A DNA stretch of 64,000 bases from Flavobacterium enshiense (lineage in GTDB: Bacteria > Bacteroidota > Bacteroidia > Flavobacteriales > Flavobacteriaceae), in the NCBI RefSeq assembly GCF_022836875.1, contig NZ_CP090376.1, positions 1,116,001 through 1,180,000 on the forward strand, given 5' to 3'. This document shows positions 36,004-44,974 of this stretch, piece after piece. Under the pieces are notes generated by a model. It was given only the letters and a program-made list of their open reading frames with translations. It made no database searches and was not told where the DNA came from. Every line of letters starts with the position of its first letter. The first letter of the stretch is position 1. Position numbers and translations under genes: made by a program.

Positions 36004-36480
36004 ATGAAAAAGATACTTTTAGGATTACTTATCTGCTTAAACACGTTAGTCTTGTCGGCCCAGGAAGGCGATTTGACATGGCATACCAGCATCGATAAAG
36101 CAATGGAGGTTTCCAAAAAGGAAAAAAAACCGATGATGTTGTTTTTTACCGGAAGCGATTGGTGCGGTTGGTGTGTTCGTTTGCAAAAAGAAGTTTTTTA
36201 TAAAGAGGAGTTTGTAAAATGGGCAAAGGAGAATGTGGTTTTGGTGGAAGTTGATTTTCCTAGAAAAAAACAATTGGAACCCACTTTACAGCAGCAAAAT
36301 TATGCTTTACAAAATGCCTTCGGAGTTCAGGGATATCCAACCGTTTGGTTTGTGAACGCCGACATCAAGGAAGGAAAAACAAATTTCACCCAACTTGGCA
36401 GAACAGGTTATGTTGCCGGAGGACCGGAAGCCTGGATTTCAGGAGCAGATCAGATTTTAACAAACAATAAAAAAGGATAA
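36004..36480 (+). CDS. periplasmic thioredoxin-fold protein (CGWC)
   Basis: A 158-residue secreted thioredoxin-like protein: signal peptide MKKILLGLLICLNTLVLSAQ, then the active site SDWCGWCVRLQ and the cis-proline loop VQGYPTVWF. CxWC-type actives of this size resemble the DUF255/thiol:disulfide interchange group. It starts 50 bases after transporter 3 and is followed 3 bases later by a second such gene. Role inferred: redox handling of secreted proteins, perhaps including the exported peptidase. Confidence 0.85.
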   Translation: MKKILLGLLICLNTLVLSAQEGDLTWHTSIDKAMEVSKKEKKPMMLFFTGSDWCGWCVRLQKEVFYKEEFVKWAKENVVLVEVDFPRKKQLEPTLQQQNYALQNAFGVQGYPTVWFVNADIKEGKTNFTQLGRTGYVAGGPEAWISGADQILTNNKKG

Positions 36481-36483
36481 TAA

Positions 36484-36972
36484 ATGAAAAAAATACTATT
36501 TGCCGTGCTTTTCGTTTTAGGAAACCTGGCAGTTCAAGCTCAAGATGCAGTAGGTAAAGAGATTAAGTGGATGACTTTGGATGAGGCATTAAAGCTTCAG
36601 AAGGAAAAACCGAAAAAAGCAAAGCCAATTTTCATGGATGTGTATACCGACTGGTGCGGACCGTGCAAGATGTTGGATAAAAATACTTTTCATGATCCTA
36701 AATTTGTAGAATACATCACTGAGAATTATTATCCGGTTAAATTTAACGGAGAAGGTAATTTTGAAGTGACTTACAAAGGAAAGAAGTACGCGAATCCGGG
36801 ATATGACCCTAACAGGAAAGGACGAAATTCGGTTCATGAGTTTACCATGTTTTTGCAAGTACAAGGGTATCCGTCAATGTATGTTTTCGATAAAGCAGGG
36901 GAAGTGAAAAACCCGATAGTAGGTTACCTAACCGCCGATCAGGTAATCGAAGAACTCAAGAAGATAAATTAA
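36484..36972 (+). CDS. periplasmic thioredoxin-fold protein (CGPC)
   Basis: A 162-residue secreted thioredoxin-like protein with signal peptide MKKILFAVLFVLGNLAVQAQ, a canonical CGPC active site (TDWCGPCKMLD) and cis-proline loop VQGYPSMYV. About 25 extra residues (GEGNFEVTYKGKKYANPGY) separate the active-site helix from the rest. It is a tandem partner of the CGWC protein. Its last four bases overlap the end of comEC. Confidence 0.87.
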   Translation: MKKILFAVLFVLGNLAVQAQDAVGKEIKWMTLDEALKLQKEKPKKAKPIFMDVYTDWCGPCKMLDKNTFHDPKFVEYITENYYPVKFNGEGNFEVTYKGKKYANPGYDPNRKGRNSVHEFTMFLQVQGYPSMYVFDKAGEVKNPIVGYLTADQVIEELKKIN

Positions 36973-38990
36973 TTTTCAATTTTATAGAATCCCTTTTCTG
37001 CGGTAGCGTGAAAAGGGATTTTTTTTGTTTCGCACGTGGATTTCCATCGGTTTACATAGCTTTTGTAATTCGTGGCATCCGCTATTACTGCTTTCGGATG
37101 AATAGTTTCAATTACACGATTCAAATTTACTTTCGGCGATTGGATCAATAACAAAATGTCCGGTTTCTGGTTAAGTGAATAAATGCCGAGACTGTCAATA
37201 ACTAAAATTTTTCGGTTATCATAAAACAATACATTTTGAAGTGGCTGCACTTCTAGAGTCTGATTGAAATTGCCGCAGCTATAGGCTTTCAGGTTTTTAT
37301 TTTCCTTCGGCAAACTGTCGTTAGAATATACACGGATTTTGTCATTTCGTTTCTCTGCCAACAATGGACTTTTTTTGTTGTTGAAAACGATAAATTCGCT
37401 TCCTTGTTTGGATTGCCACAGCGTGAATAAAATCAAAATCTGAAAGACAAAGGAGCTGCTTAAGAATAAAATGAGTCTTGAATATTCTTTTTCGTATAAC
37501 CAAAGTACGATAGCGGTAAGCATCAGATAAAAAATCAGCAATAACGAAAATGAAAACGGAATGTCTTTGATTACAAATGTTTTAAAGGACGCAATCCCGG
37601 CAATGTACTGATTCATTATTTCGATGGCAAATCCGAGTAATTTTCCTAAAATGATTGCCAAGCCCGACGCAATGAAATTAAAAGCCAATACAGTAATTCC
37701 CAAAATCAGTACAAAACTTGATAACGGAATCACCACAAGATTCGCCAGGAAAAAGAGCAAAGGAACCTGATGAAAGTAGTACAGACTCAGTGGTAAAACC
37801 CCGATTTGCGCTACAAATGAAATCGTGAGAAGATCAACAAAATAATTGACCAGTTTGAATCGGGAAGGTTTGAATGCGCTGTAGAAAGGTTGCAGCCAAA
37901 TGATAGAAAAAACTGCAATATAACTTAACTGAAAACCCACATCGAATAAGAAATTCGGATTGCATAATAGGATAATCAACATGGAAACAGCCAGTATATT
38001 ATAGATGTTTCCTGATCGGTTAATATATAGACCGAAACTGATGAGGCTGAACATAACGACAGAACGTACTGCCGACGCCGATAAACCAGACAAGAAGGCG
38101 AATATCCATAAAAAGGCTATTATGATTATGAATTGCAGCAGTTTTCCTTTTTTAAAATGGTTTAATGGTTTGAGAATGAAAAGCAATAATGCATATAATA
38201 TTGCAATATGTAAACCTGAAATAGCCAAAATATGAATGACACCTGCATTGGTGTAGTTGTTCGACATTTGGCTATCCATATCCTGTCGTTGCCCTAAGAG
38301 CAGTGCGTCGATGATGAGATTGACATTCTTTGGAAAATGATGGATTTCAAAGCTGTTCAGTAATTTATTCCGATAGGTTTCTACATAATAGTCAAGATTG
38401 TGATTGGTCCCCGTTTTTAGATAAGTTCCAGAGTTTAAATTTAGCTGATGGAATACATTTTGTTTTTCCAGATAAGATGCATAATCAAATTGGTAAGGAT
38501 TAAATGATTTTGCAATAGGGGACAATTTACCTTTAAGAAATAACTGATCTCCGGCGTTGAATTGTTTAGCCTGGACTCTTTTAGGAACAGTCAAAAGAAT
38601 TTTTCCGAAGACTTTTTTTTCGTTTAACCGGGTTATTTTGAAATAATATTTTTCTGCATAGGTATTGGGTTTAAGTCTTTCCGAGATTGTGCCCTTTAAT
38701 ATATCGGCATCAGTTGTAGAATAACTGTAATGATTTTTATAGCCGCGATGATCATGAAGCGAATGCGTCAGCATACCAATGCAAAAAGAGAGCAGACAGG
38801 TAGAAAGACTGAAGTAAATTTTTTGAAAAAAATGCTTATTGGATAGTCGGAAATGAATTCCGAAAACAATTAGTATTATAAGGTTTGATACCGCAATCCA
38901 TGCCGTATCCAGTCGCCAATAAAAATTGACAACTATGCCAAAAACAAAAGACAAGGTGATTAAAAATGTAGGAAATTTTATTATTTTCAT
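36969..38990 (-). CDS. comEC: ComEC/Rec2 family DNA-uptake channel
   Basis: A 673-residue polytopic protein that carries single-stranded DNA across the inner membrane during natural competence. The N-terminal DUF4131 region with helices and an OB-like segment (KGTISERLKPN) is followed by the Competence domain (HILAISGLHIAILYALL near residues 250-268, LSGLSASAVRSVVMF). The C-terminal part looks like a reduced metallo-beta-lactamase fold without the HxHxDH metal ligands. A strong plus-strand terminator lies inside its last 60 bases. Confidence 0.88.
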   Translation of the reverse strand: MKIIKFPTFLITLSFVFGIVVNFYWRLDTAWIAVSNLIILIVFGIHFRLSNKHFFQKIYFSLSTCLLSFCIGMLTHSLHDHRGYKNHYSYSTTDADILKGTISERLKPNTYAEKYYFKITRLNEKKVFGKILLTVPKRVQAKQFNAGDQLFLKGKLSPIAKSFNPYQFDYASYLEKQNVFHQLNLNSGTYLKTGTNHNLDYYVETYRNKLLNSFEIHHFPKNVNLIIDALLLGQRQDMDSQMSNNYTNAGVIHILAISGLHIAILYALLLFILKPLNHFKKGKLLQFIIIIAFLWIFAFLSGLSASAVRSVVMFSLISFGLYINRSGNIYNILAVSMLIILLCNPNFLFDVGFQLSYIAVFSIIWLQPFYSAFKPSRFKLVNYFVDLLTISFVAQIGVLPLSLYYFHQVPLLFFLANLVVIPLSSFVLILGITVLAFNFIASGLAIILGKLLGFAIEIMNQYIAGIASFKTFVIKDIPFSFSLLLIFYLMLTAIVLWLYEKEYSRLILFLSSSFVFQILILFTLWQSKQGSEFIVFNNKKSPLLAEKRNDKIRVYSNDSLPKENKNLKAYSCGNFNQTLEVQPLQNVLFYDNRKILVIDSLGIYSLNQKPDILLLIQSPKVNLNRVIETIHPKAVIADATNYKSYVNRWKSTCETKKIPFHATAEKGFYKIEN
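36988..37026 (+). terminator. terminator of the thioredoxin pair, inside the comEC 3' end
   Basis: Ten-bp perfect stem (AATCCCTTTT/AAAAGGGATT) with a 13-base loop and a run of T residues, reading on the plus strand. It is within the coding region for the last residues of ComEC on the opposite strand. Confidence 0.8.
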
Positions 38991-39066
38991 ACCAACGAAG
39001 ATAGTCGGAACGAAACAAATAAAAAAGAAAATTCCTACATTTTAATAAAATTTAATTAACACTAAA

Positions 39067-40179
39067 TTATTTTATTGCAGTATAAATCAAATGAGCTGTT
39101 TTTTCGCTGGCTCCTTCACCACCCAACTTCTCTTCAAGCAAATCATAATTGCTTAAAATTTTGGTGCGGTATTCTGGGTTTAGCAACTTTTCAAGTTCGG
39201 TTTTGATCTTTTTCGGATTGCATTCATCCTGAATCAATTCGGTCACGACTTCCTTGTCCATGATTAAATTCACAAGGGAAATGTATTTCAGGGTGATAAT
39301 CCTTTTGGCAATCTGGTATGAAATCCAATTTCCTTTGTATAAAACAACTTCCGGAACTTTAAAAAGGGCGGTTTCCAAGGTGGCGGTCCCTGAAGTTACT
39401 AATGCAGCATGAGAGACACTTAGTAAATCATAGGTTTTGTTGGAAATAAAATGAACCTGATCGTTGGTTAAAAACTGTTCGTAAAAAGAAAACTCCTGAC
39501 TTGGCGCTCCCGCAATCACAAACTGATAGTCTGGGAAGTCTTTCATCACGGCGAGCATTTCAGAAAGCATTTTTGAAATTTCCTGTTTTCTGCTGCCGGG
39601 CAAAAGTGCTATTATAGGCCTTTCGTCCAAACCGTTTTCCTTTTTGAATTGGGTTGCATCGGTTTTTTGGCGGTTGTGAATCGCATCAATCAGCGGATGT
39701 CCTACAAATTCAACCGGGAAATGGTGTTTCTTCTCATAAAAATCTTTCTCAAACGGAAGGATTACATACATTTTGTCGACATCGCGCTTGATGGCTTTGA
39801 TGCGGTTTTCTTTCCAGGCCCAAATTTGAGGTGAAATATAGTAATGATTTTTAATGCCGAGTTTTTTAGACCATTCTGCTATGCGCATATTGAACCCCGG
39901 ATAATCAATATAGATAATCACATCGGGCTGAAATTTGAGAATATCGCTTTTGCAGATTTTAATATTGTTCAGGATGGTCTTTAAATTCATTGCCACTTCG
40001 GCAAAACCCATAAAGGCCAAATCCCGATAGTGTTTTACCAAAGTGCCGCCGGCCTGTTGCATTAAATCGCCTCCCCAAAAACGGATTTCCGCCTGTGGAT
40101 CCTCTCTGAAAATGTTTTTCATCAGATTAGAACCGTGTAAATCACCCGAAGCTTCGCCTGCAATGATGTAGTATTTCAT
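39067..40179 (-). CDS. lpxB: lipid-A-disaccharide synthase
   Basis: A 370-residue GT19 enzyme that joins UDP-diacylglucosamine and lipid X in lipid A synthesis. The N-terminal GEASGDLHGSNLM (residues 8-20), the central YIDYPGFNMR and the LLPGSRKQEI motif are all present. It lies 2 bases after the small membrane protein and is in one run with surE. Confidence 0.95.
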   Translation of the reverse strand: MKYYIIAGEASGDLHGSNLMKNIFREDPQAEIRFWGGDLMQQAGGTLVKHYRDLAFMGFAEVAMNLKTILNNIKICKSDILKFQPDVIIYIDYPGFNMRIAEWSKKLGIKNHYYISPQIWAWKENRIKAIKRDVDKMYVILPFEKDFYEKKHHFPVEFVGHPLIDAIHNRQKTDATQFKKENGLDERPIIALLPGSRKQEISKMLSEMLAVMKDFPDYQFVIAGAPSQEFSFYEQFLTNDQVHFISNKTYDLLSVSHAALVTSGTATLETALFKVPEVVLYKGNWISYQIAKRIITLKYISLVNLIMDKEVVTELIQDECNPKKIKTELEKLLNPEYRTKILSNYDLLEEKLGGEGASEKTAHLIYTAIK

Positions 40180-40181
40180 TC

Positions 40182-40454
40182 TTATATGATTACCGTTAGA
40201 ATTGCCAAAAGTATTGTCGCCAAAATTACGCCTCTGGCCATTAATTCTTTCTCGAGTTTTAATAAAATAAAGAAAGCGATTAAGTTAAAAATAGCGCCAA
40301 GAGTGATTAATTTTCCCATTAATCCCTGAGCGCGAACCATTTTAACATCTTCCAGAGAACGGGCATCGGCAAAAAAATATAAAAATAATATACAGCCTAT
40401 TGTAGCTGCCAGTAATCCGATTAAAAAACCAATAAATAAATCTTTTTTATCCAT
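40182..40454 (-). CDS. small three-helix membrane protein
   Basis: A 90-residue protein with three predicted helices (about 8-28, 48-66 and 72-90). It lies between surE (16 bases) and lpxB (2 bases), so it is translated in the same run. No family recognised; placement suggests a link to lipid A synthesis, but there is no direct sign. Confidence 0.7.
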   Translation of the reverse strand: MDKKDLFIGFLIGLLAATIGCILFLYFFADARSLEDVKMVRAQGLMGKLITLGAIFNLIAFFILLKLEKELMARGVILATILLAILTVII

Positions 40455-40470
40455 TTTGTAATTGTTGCTG

Positions 40471-41235
40471 TTATTCTAATTCCCAACTGTTTAACTGCTG
40501 AATGGCATGATGCGCCGTAAAATCAAACTGAACCGGGACTACTGAAATATAATCGTGTTTCAATGCCCATTCATCGGTGTCTTCTCCTTTGTCTAAATTC
40601 ACGAATTCACCGGTAAGCCAGTAATATTCTTTTCCTTGCGGATTTGTTCGTTTGTCGAATCGTTCTTCCCAAACGGCTTTCGCCTGGCGACATACCTTAA
40701 TTCCTTTTATGGGCTTTTTAGGTAGATTAACATTCAGTACAACACCTTCGGGCAATCCTTTTTCCAGGACTTCCAGAACTATTTTTTTAACATAAGGTTT
40801 AACTGGTTCAAAATCAGCACTCCAGCTGTAATCCAAAAGGGAGAAACCGATAGCGGGAATTCCTTCGATACCTGCTTCTACGGCGGCCGACATGGTTCCG
40901 GAATAAATAACATTGATGGAAGAATTGGAGCCGTGGTTGATGCCCGATACGCATAAATCTGGTTTGCGCTTCAAAATTTCATGTACCGCTATTTTAACAC
41001 AATCAACTGGTGTTCCGGAACAAGTGTATTCGTTTTTCAGTTCTTTATCGATGGAGACTTTTTCAAGATGAAGGGTATTGTTGATGGTAATGGCATGTCC
41101 CATGGCTGATTGCGGGCTGTCGGGCGCCACTACGATGACTTCGCCAATTTCTTTCATTACTTCAATCAGTGCACGGATGCCCGGTGCAGTTATGCTGTCG
41201 TCATTCGTGACTAATATCAAAGGTTTTTGTGTCAT
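40471..41235 (-). CDS. surE: 5'/3'-nucleotidase SurE
   Basis: A 254-residue survival protein that removes phosphate from nucleoside monophosphates. The metal-binding aspartate pair is at D12-D13 in TNDDSITAPG; the family sequence is normally NDDG, so the S after DD is a small departure. APDSPQSAMGHAIT (residues about 37-50) and GINHGSNSSINVIYSGT supply the other ligands. First gene of the surE-small membrane protein-lpxB run. Confidence 0.93.
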   Translation of the reverse strand: MTQKPLILVTNDDSITAPGIRALIEVMKEIGEVIVVAPDSPQSAMGHAITINNTLHLEKVSIDKELKNEYTCSGTPVDCVKIAVHEILKRKPDLCVSGINHGSNSSINVIYSGTMSAAVEAGIEGIPAIGFSLLDYSWSADFEPVKPYVKKIVLEVLEKGLPEGVVLNVNLPKKPIKGIKVCRQAKAVWEERFDKRTNPQGKEYYWLTGEFVNLDKGEDTDEWALKHDYISVVPVQFDFTAHHAIQQLNSWELE

Positions 41236-41409
41236 TCAGGCATTATTTTTTTACTTTCGCTAAAGTAAGCAATTTCTAAATGCATGCTGGTACAATTTTT
41301 GACTTCAATTCGCAGTACTGAAGTTTGGTACGAGGAAACCTTTAACAAAAAATTATTGGAACATTAAGAAAGGGGCTTCCTTTTTTATGTAATTTAGTGA
41401 AAAATAGTA

Positions 41410-43581
41410 ATGAACACTTTTTGGCAGTTTATGAAGAGAAATTATAAGATTGTATTGTTGATAATGGCTTTATCAGCGGTACTATGGAGTTTTATGCCTA
41501 GTAAAAAAGAGGATCCGGAAAAAGATAAACTTTTGCTGGAGTTGCTTTCTTTTGTGCTGGAAAAAGGGCATTATGACCCAATAGCGATGGATGATACATT
41601 TTCAAAAAGTGTTTATAAGGAGTATATAGATGCTATTGACCCTTCCAGACGTTTCTTTGTGCAGTCGGATATAGATGAGTTTAAAAAGTACGAAACTCAG
41701 ATTGACGATATGATAAAAAACAAAGATTTGCGATTTTTTGAACTGACATACAGCCGTCTTGTGGAGCGTATGGGAGAATCTAAGAAAATATACAAAGAAA
41801 TTCTTGAAAAACAGTTCGATTTCAACAAAGAAGATAATATCAATACGGATTACGAAAAATTGCCTTTTTCTAAAAACAAAGCTGAATTGAAGGAACGTTG
41901 GGAAAAACAACTAAAACTTTCTGTTTTGTCTTCAATTACTGATAAGTTGAAATTAGAGGATGATAAAAAGAAAAAGGATCCGAATTACAAAGCAAAAACA
42001 TTCGCCGAATTAGAAGAGAATTCACGTGAAACCACAATGAAATCACTGAATGAATATTTTGAATTTGTTGGTGAATTGGATAGAAATGACTGGTTTTCAG
42101 TGTATTTAAATGCAATTGTGGAACGCTTCGATCCGCATACGTTCTATTTTGCTCCTGAAGAAAAGGATAAGTTTGATATCAGTATGAGTGGAACCCTTGA
42201 AGGTATCGGTGCTCGTTTGGTTAAGAAAAATGATATTACCGAAGTATCCGAATTGATCCCTGGTGGACCGGCATGGAGAGGAAAAGAATTAGAGCAAGGT
42301 GATTTGATCCTGAAAGTAGCCCAAGGAAACGGAGAGGCTGTTGATGTTGTGGGAATGCGAATCGATGATGTGGTTAAAAAGATAAAAGGTAAAAAAGGCA
42401 CCGAGGTACGCTTAACTGTTAAAAAAGTTGATGGTACAATAAAAGTGATCAGCATTGTCCGTGAAGTGGTAGAATTGGAAGAAACCTATGCGAAATCAAG
42501 TGTGGTTAAAGACGGTGGTAAAACCTATGGAATTATTTATTTGCCGAAATTCTACATCGATTTTGAAAATAAAGATAAAAGAGATGCCTATAAAGATGTG
42601 GCTCAGGAAATTGAAAGACTGAAAGCCCAAGGAGTAGAGGGTATTGTTATGGATTTAAGAGACAACGGTGGAGGTTCGCTTCAGACAGTTGTGGATATGG
42701 TTGGATTGTTTATTGAAGACGGACCCGTAGTTCAAGTGAAATCCTCCGGAAAGAAAAAAGATATTTTATACGACAAAGATTCACGTGTGCAGTGGGACGG
42801 TCCTTTGGTAGTTATGGTGAATAATTTCTCGGCTTCGGCATCTGAAATTTTTGCGGCTGCTATTCAGGATTACAAACGCGGAATCGTAATCGGAAGCAAG
42901 CATACTTACGGAAAAGGTACCGTGCAAAACGTTATTGATTTGAATCAGTTTGTAAGAAGCAGTTCTTTTGGAGACCTTGGAGCATTGAAAACGACGACTC
43001 AAAAATTCTATAGAATAAACGGAGGGTCAACGCAAAGAGAAGGGGTGCTAAGTGATATTGTTATGCCGGACAGATATTCGTATATCGAAATGGGAGAACG
43101 CGATGTTGACAATGCAATGCCATGGGATAAAATTGACGAAGCGCCTTATAAAGTTAGTAAAACTGCTTCTTTTGATGATGTAATCTCAAAAAGCAAAGCC
43201 AGAATGGCAAATAGTTCACAATTCAAATTGATTGATGAGAATGCAAAATGGATTAATGAGCGTAAGGACATCAACACTTACAGTTTGAATTTTAAAAAAT
43301 TCAAAGCCGAAGAAGATGCTGTAGAGTTGACAGCTAAGAAATTCAAAGCAATTACAGATTACAAAAATACTTTGAAGTTTACATCGTTGCCATACGAACA
43401 GGAAATGTTTAAAAAGGATACGGTGCTTGCTCAGAAAAGAGAAAGATGGCATGAGAGTTTAGCCAACGATGTTTATGTTGAAGAAGCAATGCATATTCTT
43501 TCGGATATGAAATCAACTTCTGTAGCAAAAGGAACTATCAATTTGAAAGATAAAAAAGTTAAATTGGTAGAGGCAAAATAA
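41410..43581 (+). CDS. prc: tail-specific protease (Prc/CtpA, S41)
   Basis: A 723-residue periplasmic C-terminal-processing protease. A hydrophobic N-terminus (residues 12-28) anchors or exports it; residues about 60-220 form the Prc N-terminal domain, a PDZ domain follows (about 240-340, GIGARLVKKNDITEV), and then the S41 domain. By alignment with E. coli Prc the catalytic residues are S476 (FSASASE), D487 and K502 (YGKGTVQ). It degrades or trims periplasmic and envelope proteins, often controlling peptidoglycan enzymes. It is a single gene ending in a shared terminator. Confidence 0.93.
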   Translation: MNTFWQFMKRNYKIVLLIMALSAVLWSFMPSKKEDPEKDKLLLELLSFVLEKGHYDPIAMDDTFSKSVYKEYIDAIDPSRRFFVQSDIDEFKKYETQIDDMIKNKDLRFFELTYSRLVERMGESKKIYKEILEKQFDFNKEDNINTDYEKLPFSKNKAELKERWEKQLKLSVLSSITDKLKLEDDKKKKDPNYKAKTFAELEENSRETTMKSLNEYFEFVGELDRNDWFSVYLNAIVERFDPHTFYFAPEEKDKFDISMSGTLEGIGARLVKKNDITEVSELIPGGPAWRGKELEQGDLILKVAQGNGEAVDVVGMRIDDVVKKIKGKKGTEVRLTVKKVDGTIKVISIVREVVELEETYAKSSVVKDGGKTYGIIYLPKFYIDFENKDKRDAYKDVAQEIERLKAQGVEGIVMDLRDNGGGSLQTVVDMVGLFIEDGPVVQVKSSGKKKDILYDKDSRVQWDGPLVVMVNNFSASASEIFAAAIQDYKRGIVIGSKHTYGKGTVQNVIDLNQFVRSSSFGDLGALKTTTQKFYRINGGSTQREGVLSDIVMPDRYSYIEMGERDVDNAMPWDKIDEAPYKVSKTASFDDVISKSKARMANSSQFKLIDENAKWINERKDINTYSLNFKKFKAEEDAVELTAKKFKAITDYKNTLKFTSLPYEQEMFKKDTVLAQKRERWHESLANDVYVEEAMHILSDMKSTSVAKGTINLKDKKVKLVEAK

Positions 43582-43600
43582 AGTATCTCTGACATGTATA

Positions 43601-43635
43601 AAAAAAGCCATTCACATTTGTGAATGGCTTTTTTT
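43601..43635. terminator. bidirectional terminator between prc and the coiled-coil gene
   Basis: A 16-bp stem (AAAAAAGCCATTCACA/TGTGAATGGCTTTTTT) with a 2-base loop between convergent genes. Confidence 0.85.
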
Positions 43636-44071
43636 ATTTCATTAGTTTGTCTAATGCTTTTTGTTCTTTTTCCAGCTGACGTTGGTATTTTTGTTGTTTC
43701 TCGGCAAGTTTCACAAGTTTTTTTCTCGCTTTTAGTTCCTCATCCGTATCTAATTTACCTTTTTCCATTTTTCGGTCAAATTTTGTCTGTTCGTCTTCCA
43801 GTTCTTTTTTGGAGTCTTTCAGTCTGGCCTTGGCTTTTTCAACATCTCTCTTCGCATCGTCGAGCTTTTCTTTTTCTTTTTCTTTTTCTTTCAGCTCTTT
43901 ATCCATTTTAGCCTTTTCTTTTTCAGCTAGTTGTTTTTCTTTTTCTGCATCAACTGCGGGTATTTCACCAACGTCGATTTTCTTTTCGACTGGTTTTACG
44001 GGCTCTTGTGAGAATCCCAGTTGGAATCCTAATACAGCCATTATTACGATTATATTTGTCTTTATTTTCAT
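43634..44071 (-). CDS. secreted coiled-coil protein
   Basis: A 145-residue exported protein: signal peptide MKIKTNIIVIMAVLGFQLGFS, a short proline-rich stretch, then a highly charged helix rich in K and E to the end (KEKEKEKEKLDDAKRD and similar). This gives a long coiled coil. Part of it is coded by a hexamer repeat (43865-43891). No function recognised. Confidence 0.75.
   Translation of the reverse strand: MKIKTNIIVIMAVLGFQLGFSQEPVKPVEKKIDVGEIPAVDAEKEKQLAEKEKAKMDKELKEKEKEKEKLDDAKRDVEKAKARLKDSKKELEDEQTKFDRKMEKGKLDTDEELKARKKLVKLAEKQQKYQRQLEKEQKALDKLMK
43865..43891. repeat. in-frame hexamer repeat in the coiled-coil gene
   Basis: About four tandem copies of CTTTTT/TTTTTC (plus strand), coding alternating Lys and Glu on the minus strand. 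Copy-number change would alter length by two residues without a frameshift. Confidence 0.5.
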
Positions 44072-44099
44072 AGTGACTTATTTTGAATTAATACCTTTA

Positions 44100-44107
44100 C
44101 AAATTTA
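44100..44107 (-). promoter_or_regulatory. candidate -7 element for the coiled-coil gene
   Basis: TAAATTTG on the minus strand, 28 bases before the ATG at 44071. Confidence 0.45.
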
Positions 44108-44164
44108 TTAAATATTGTATCATAAAATTAGCAATTTGCGATAAATCTTATAGAATTGATTGTT

Positions 44165-44974
44165 ATGAAAGTTTTTAGTTTGCTTTTAGTATTATCATGT
44201 TTTTTGTGTGGTCAAAATGAAACGGAATCCACAATGACCAAATCAGATCCTGTGACAGGAGATGCTATCAGGCAGGAAAGAATTAAAACTTATTCGACAG
44301 CTCCTTCATTTAATTTTTATCCAACATCTTCAACGGGAACCATTGTTCATCGTGATGGCTATTCCTTTTCGTATTCGGAAAAATTTGAACAATCTGAATG
44401 GGTGGCTTATGAATTGTCGACGAAAGATTTTTCAAATGGAGATTTCAAACGTCCTTATTTTGTTCAGGATCCAAAAGTAAAAACCCAGTCAGCAGACTGG
44501 AGAAATTATAAAAAATCGGGATATGATAAAGGGCATCTGTGTCCGGCCGCCGATAGAAAAAGGTCCTATCAGGCTTATGTGGAAACCTTTTTCACATCCA
44601 ACGTAACTCCACAACAACATGATTTTAATGACGGTGTTTGGAATCGATTGGAGGAAAAGACGCGTTATTGGACAAAAAAATATAACGGACTTTATGTTGT
44701 GACCGGAGGCGTGCTCAAGGGCAATATGAAAACAATCGGTAAAGAGAAAGTGGCCGTTCCGAATTATTTTTACAAAATACTAATGACTAAAGACGGCAAG
44801 AAAATGATTGGTTTTCTGGTTCCACATGAAAAATCTGATCTTCCTCTGTACGAGTTTGTTGTTTCTGTAGATACTATAGAAAAAATGACCGGAATCGATT
44901 TCTTTCCAAAATTATCTGATGAAAAGGAAAAACAGTTGGAAAAGGCTTCCGATTATAAAAACTGGAGTTTTTAA
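44165..44974 (+). CDS. secreted DNA/RNA non-specific endonuclease
   Basis: A 269-residue nuclease of the betabeta-alpha-metal (NUC1) family. I start at the ATG at 44165; the TTG at 44156 adds only three residues. An export signal with cysteines (LVLSCFLCG) could be a lipobox. The active-site motif is YDKGHLCPAAD with H124 as the general base (DKGH, where DRGH is usual), followed by TSNVTPQQHDFNDGVWNRLE. It would degrade extracellular or periplasmic nucleic acid. Its stop codon abuts the convergent rodA stop with no gap and no visible terminator. Confidence 0.9.
   Translation: MKVFSLLLVLSCFLCGQNETESTMTKSDPVTGDAIRQERIKTYSTAPSFNFYPTSSTGTIVHRDGYSFSYSEKFEQSEWVAYELSTKDFSNGDFKRPYFVQDPKVKTQSADWRNYKKSGYDKGHLCPAADRKRSYQAYVETFFTSNVTPQQHDFNDGVWNRLEEKTRYWTKKYNGLYVVTGGVLKGNMKTIGKEKVAVPNYFYKILMTKDGKKMIGFLVPHEKSDLPLYEFVVSVDTIEKMTGIDFFPKLSDEKEKQLEKASDYKNWSF

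Noticed and set aside
43809..44111. Plus-strand frame rich in Ser and Phe opposite the coiled-coil gene
   Set aside because: It is the antisense of the Lys/Glu repeat; the minus-strand frame has a signal peptide and a candidate promoter.
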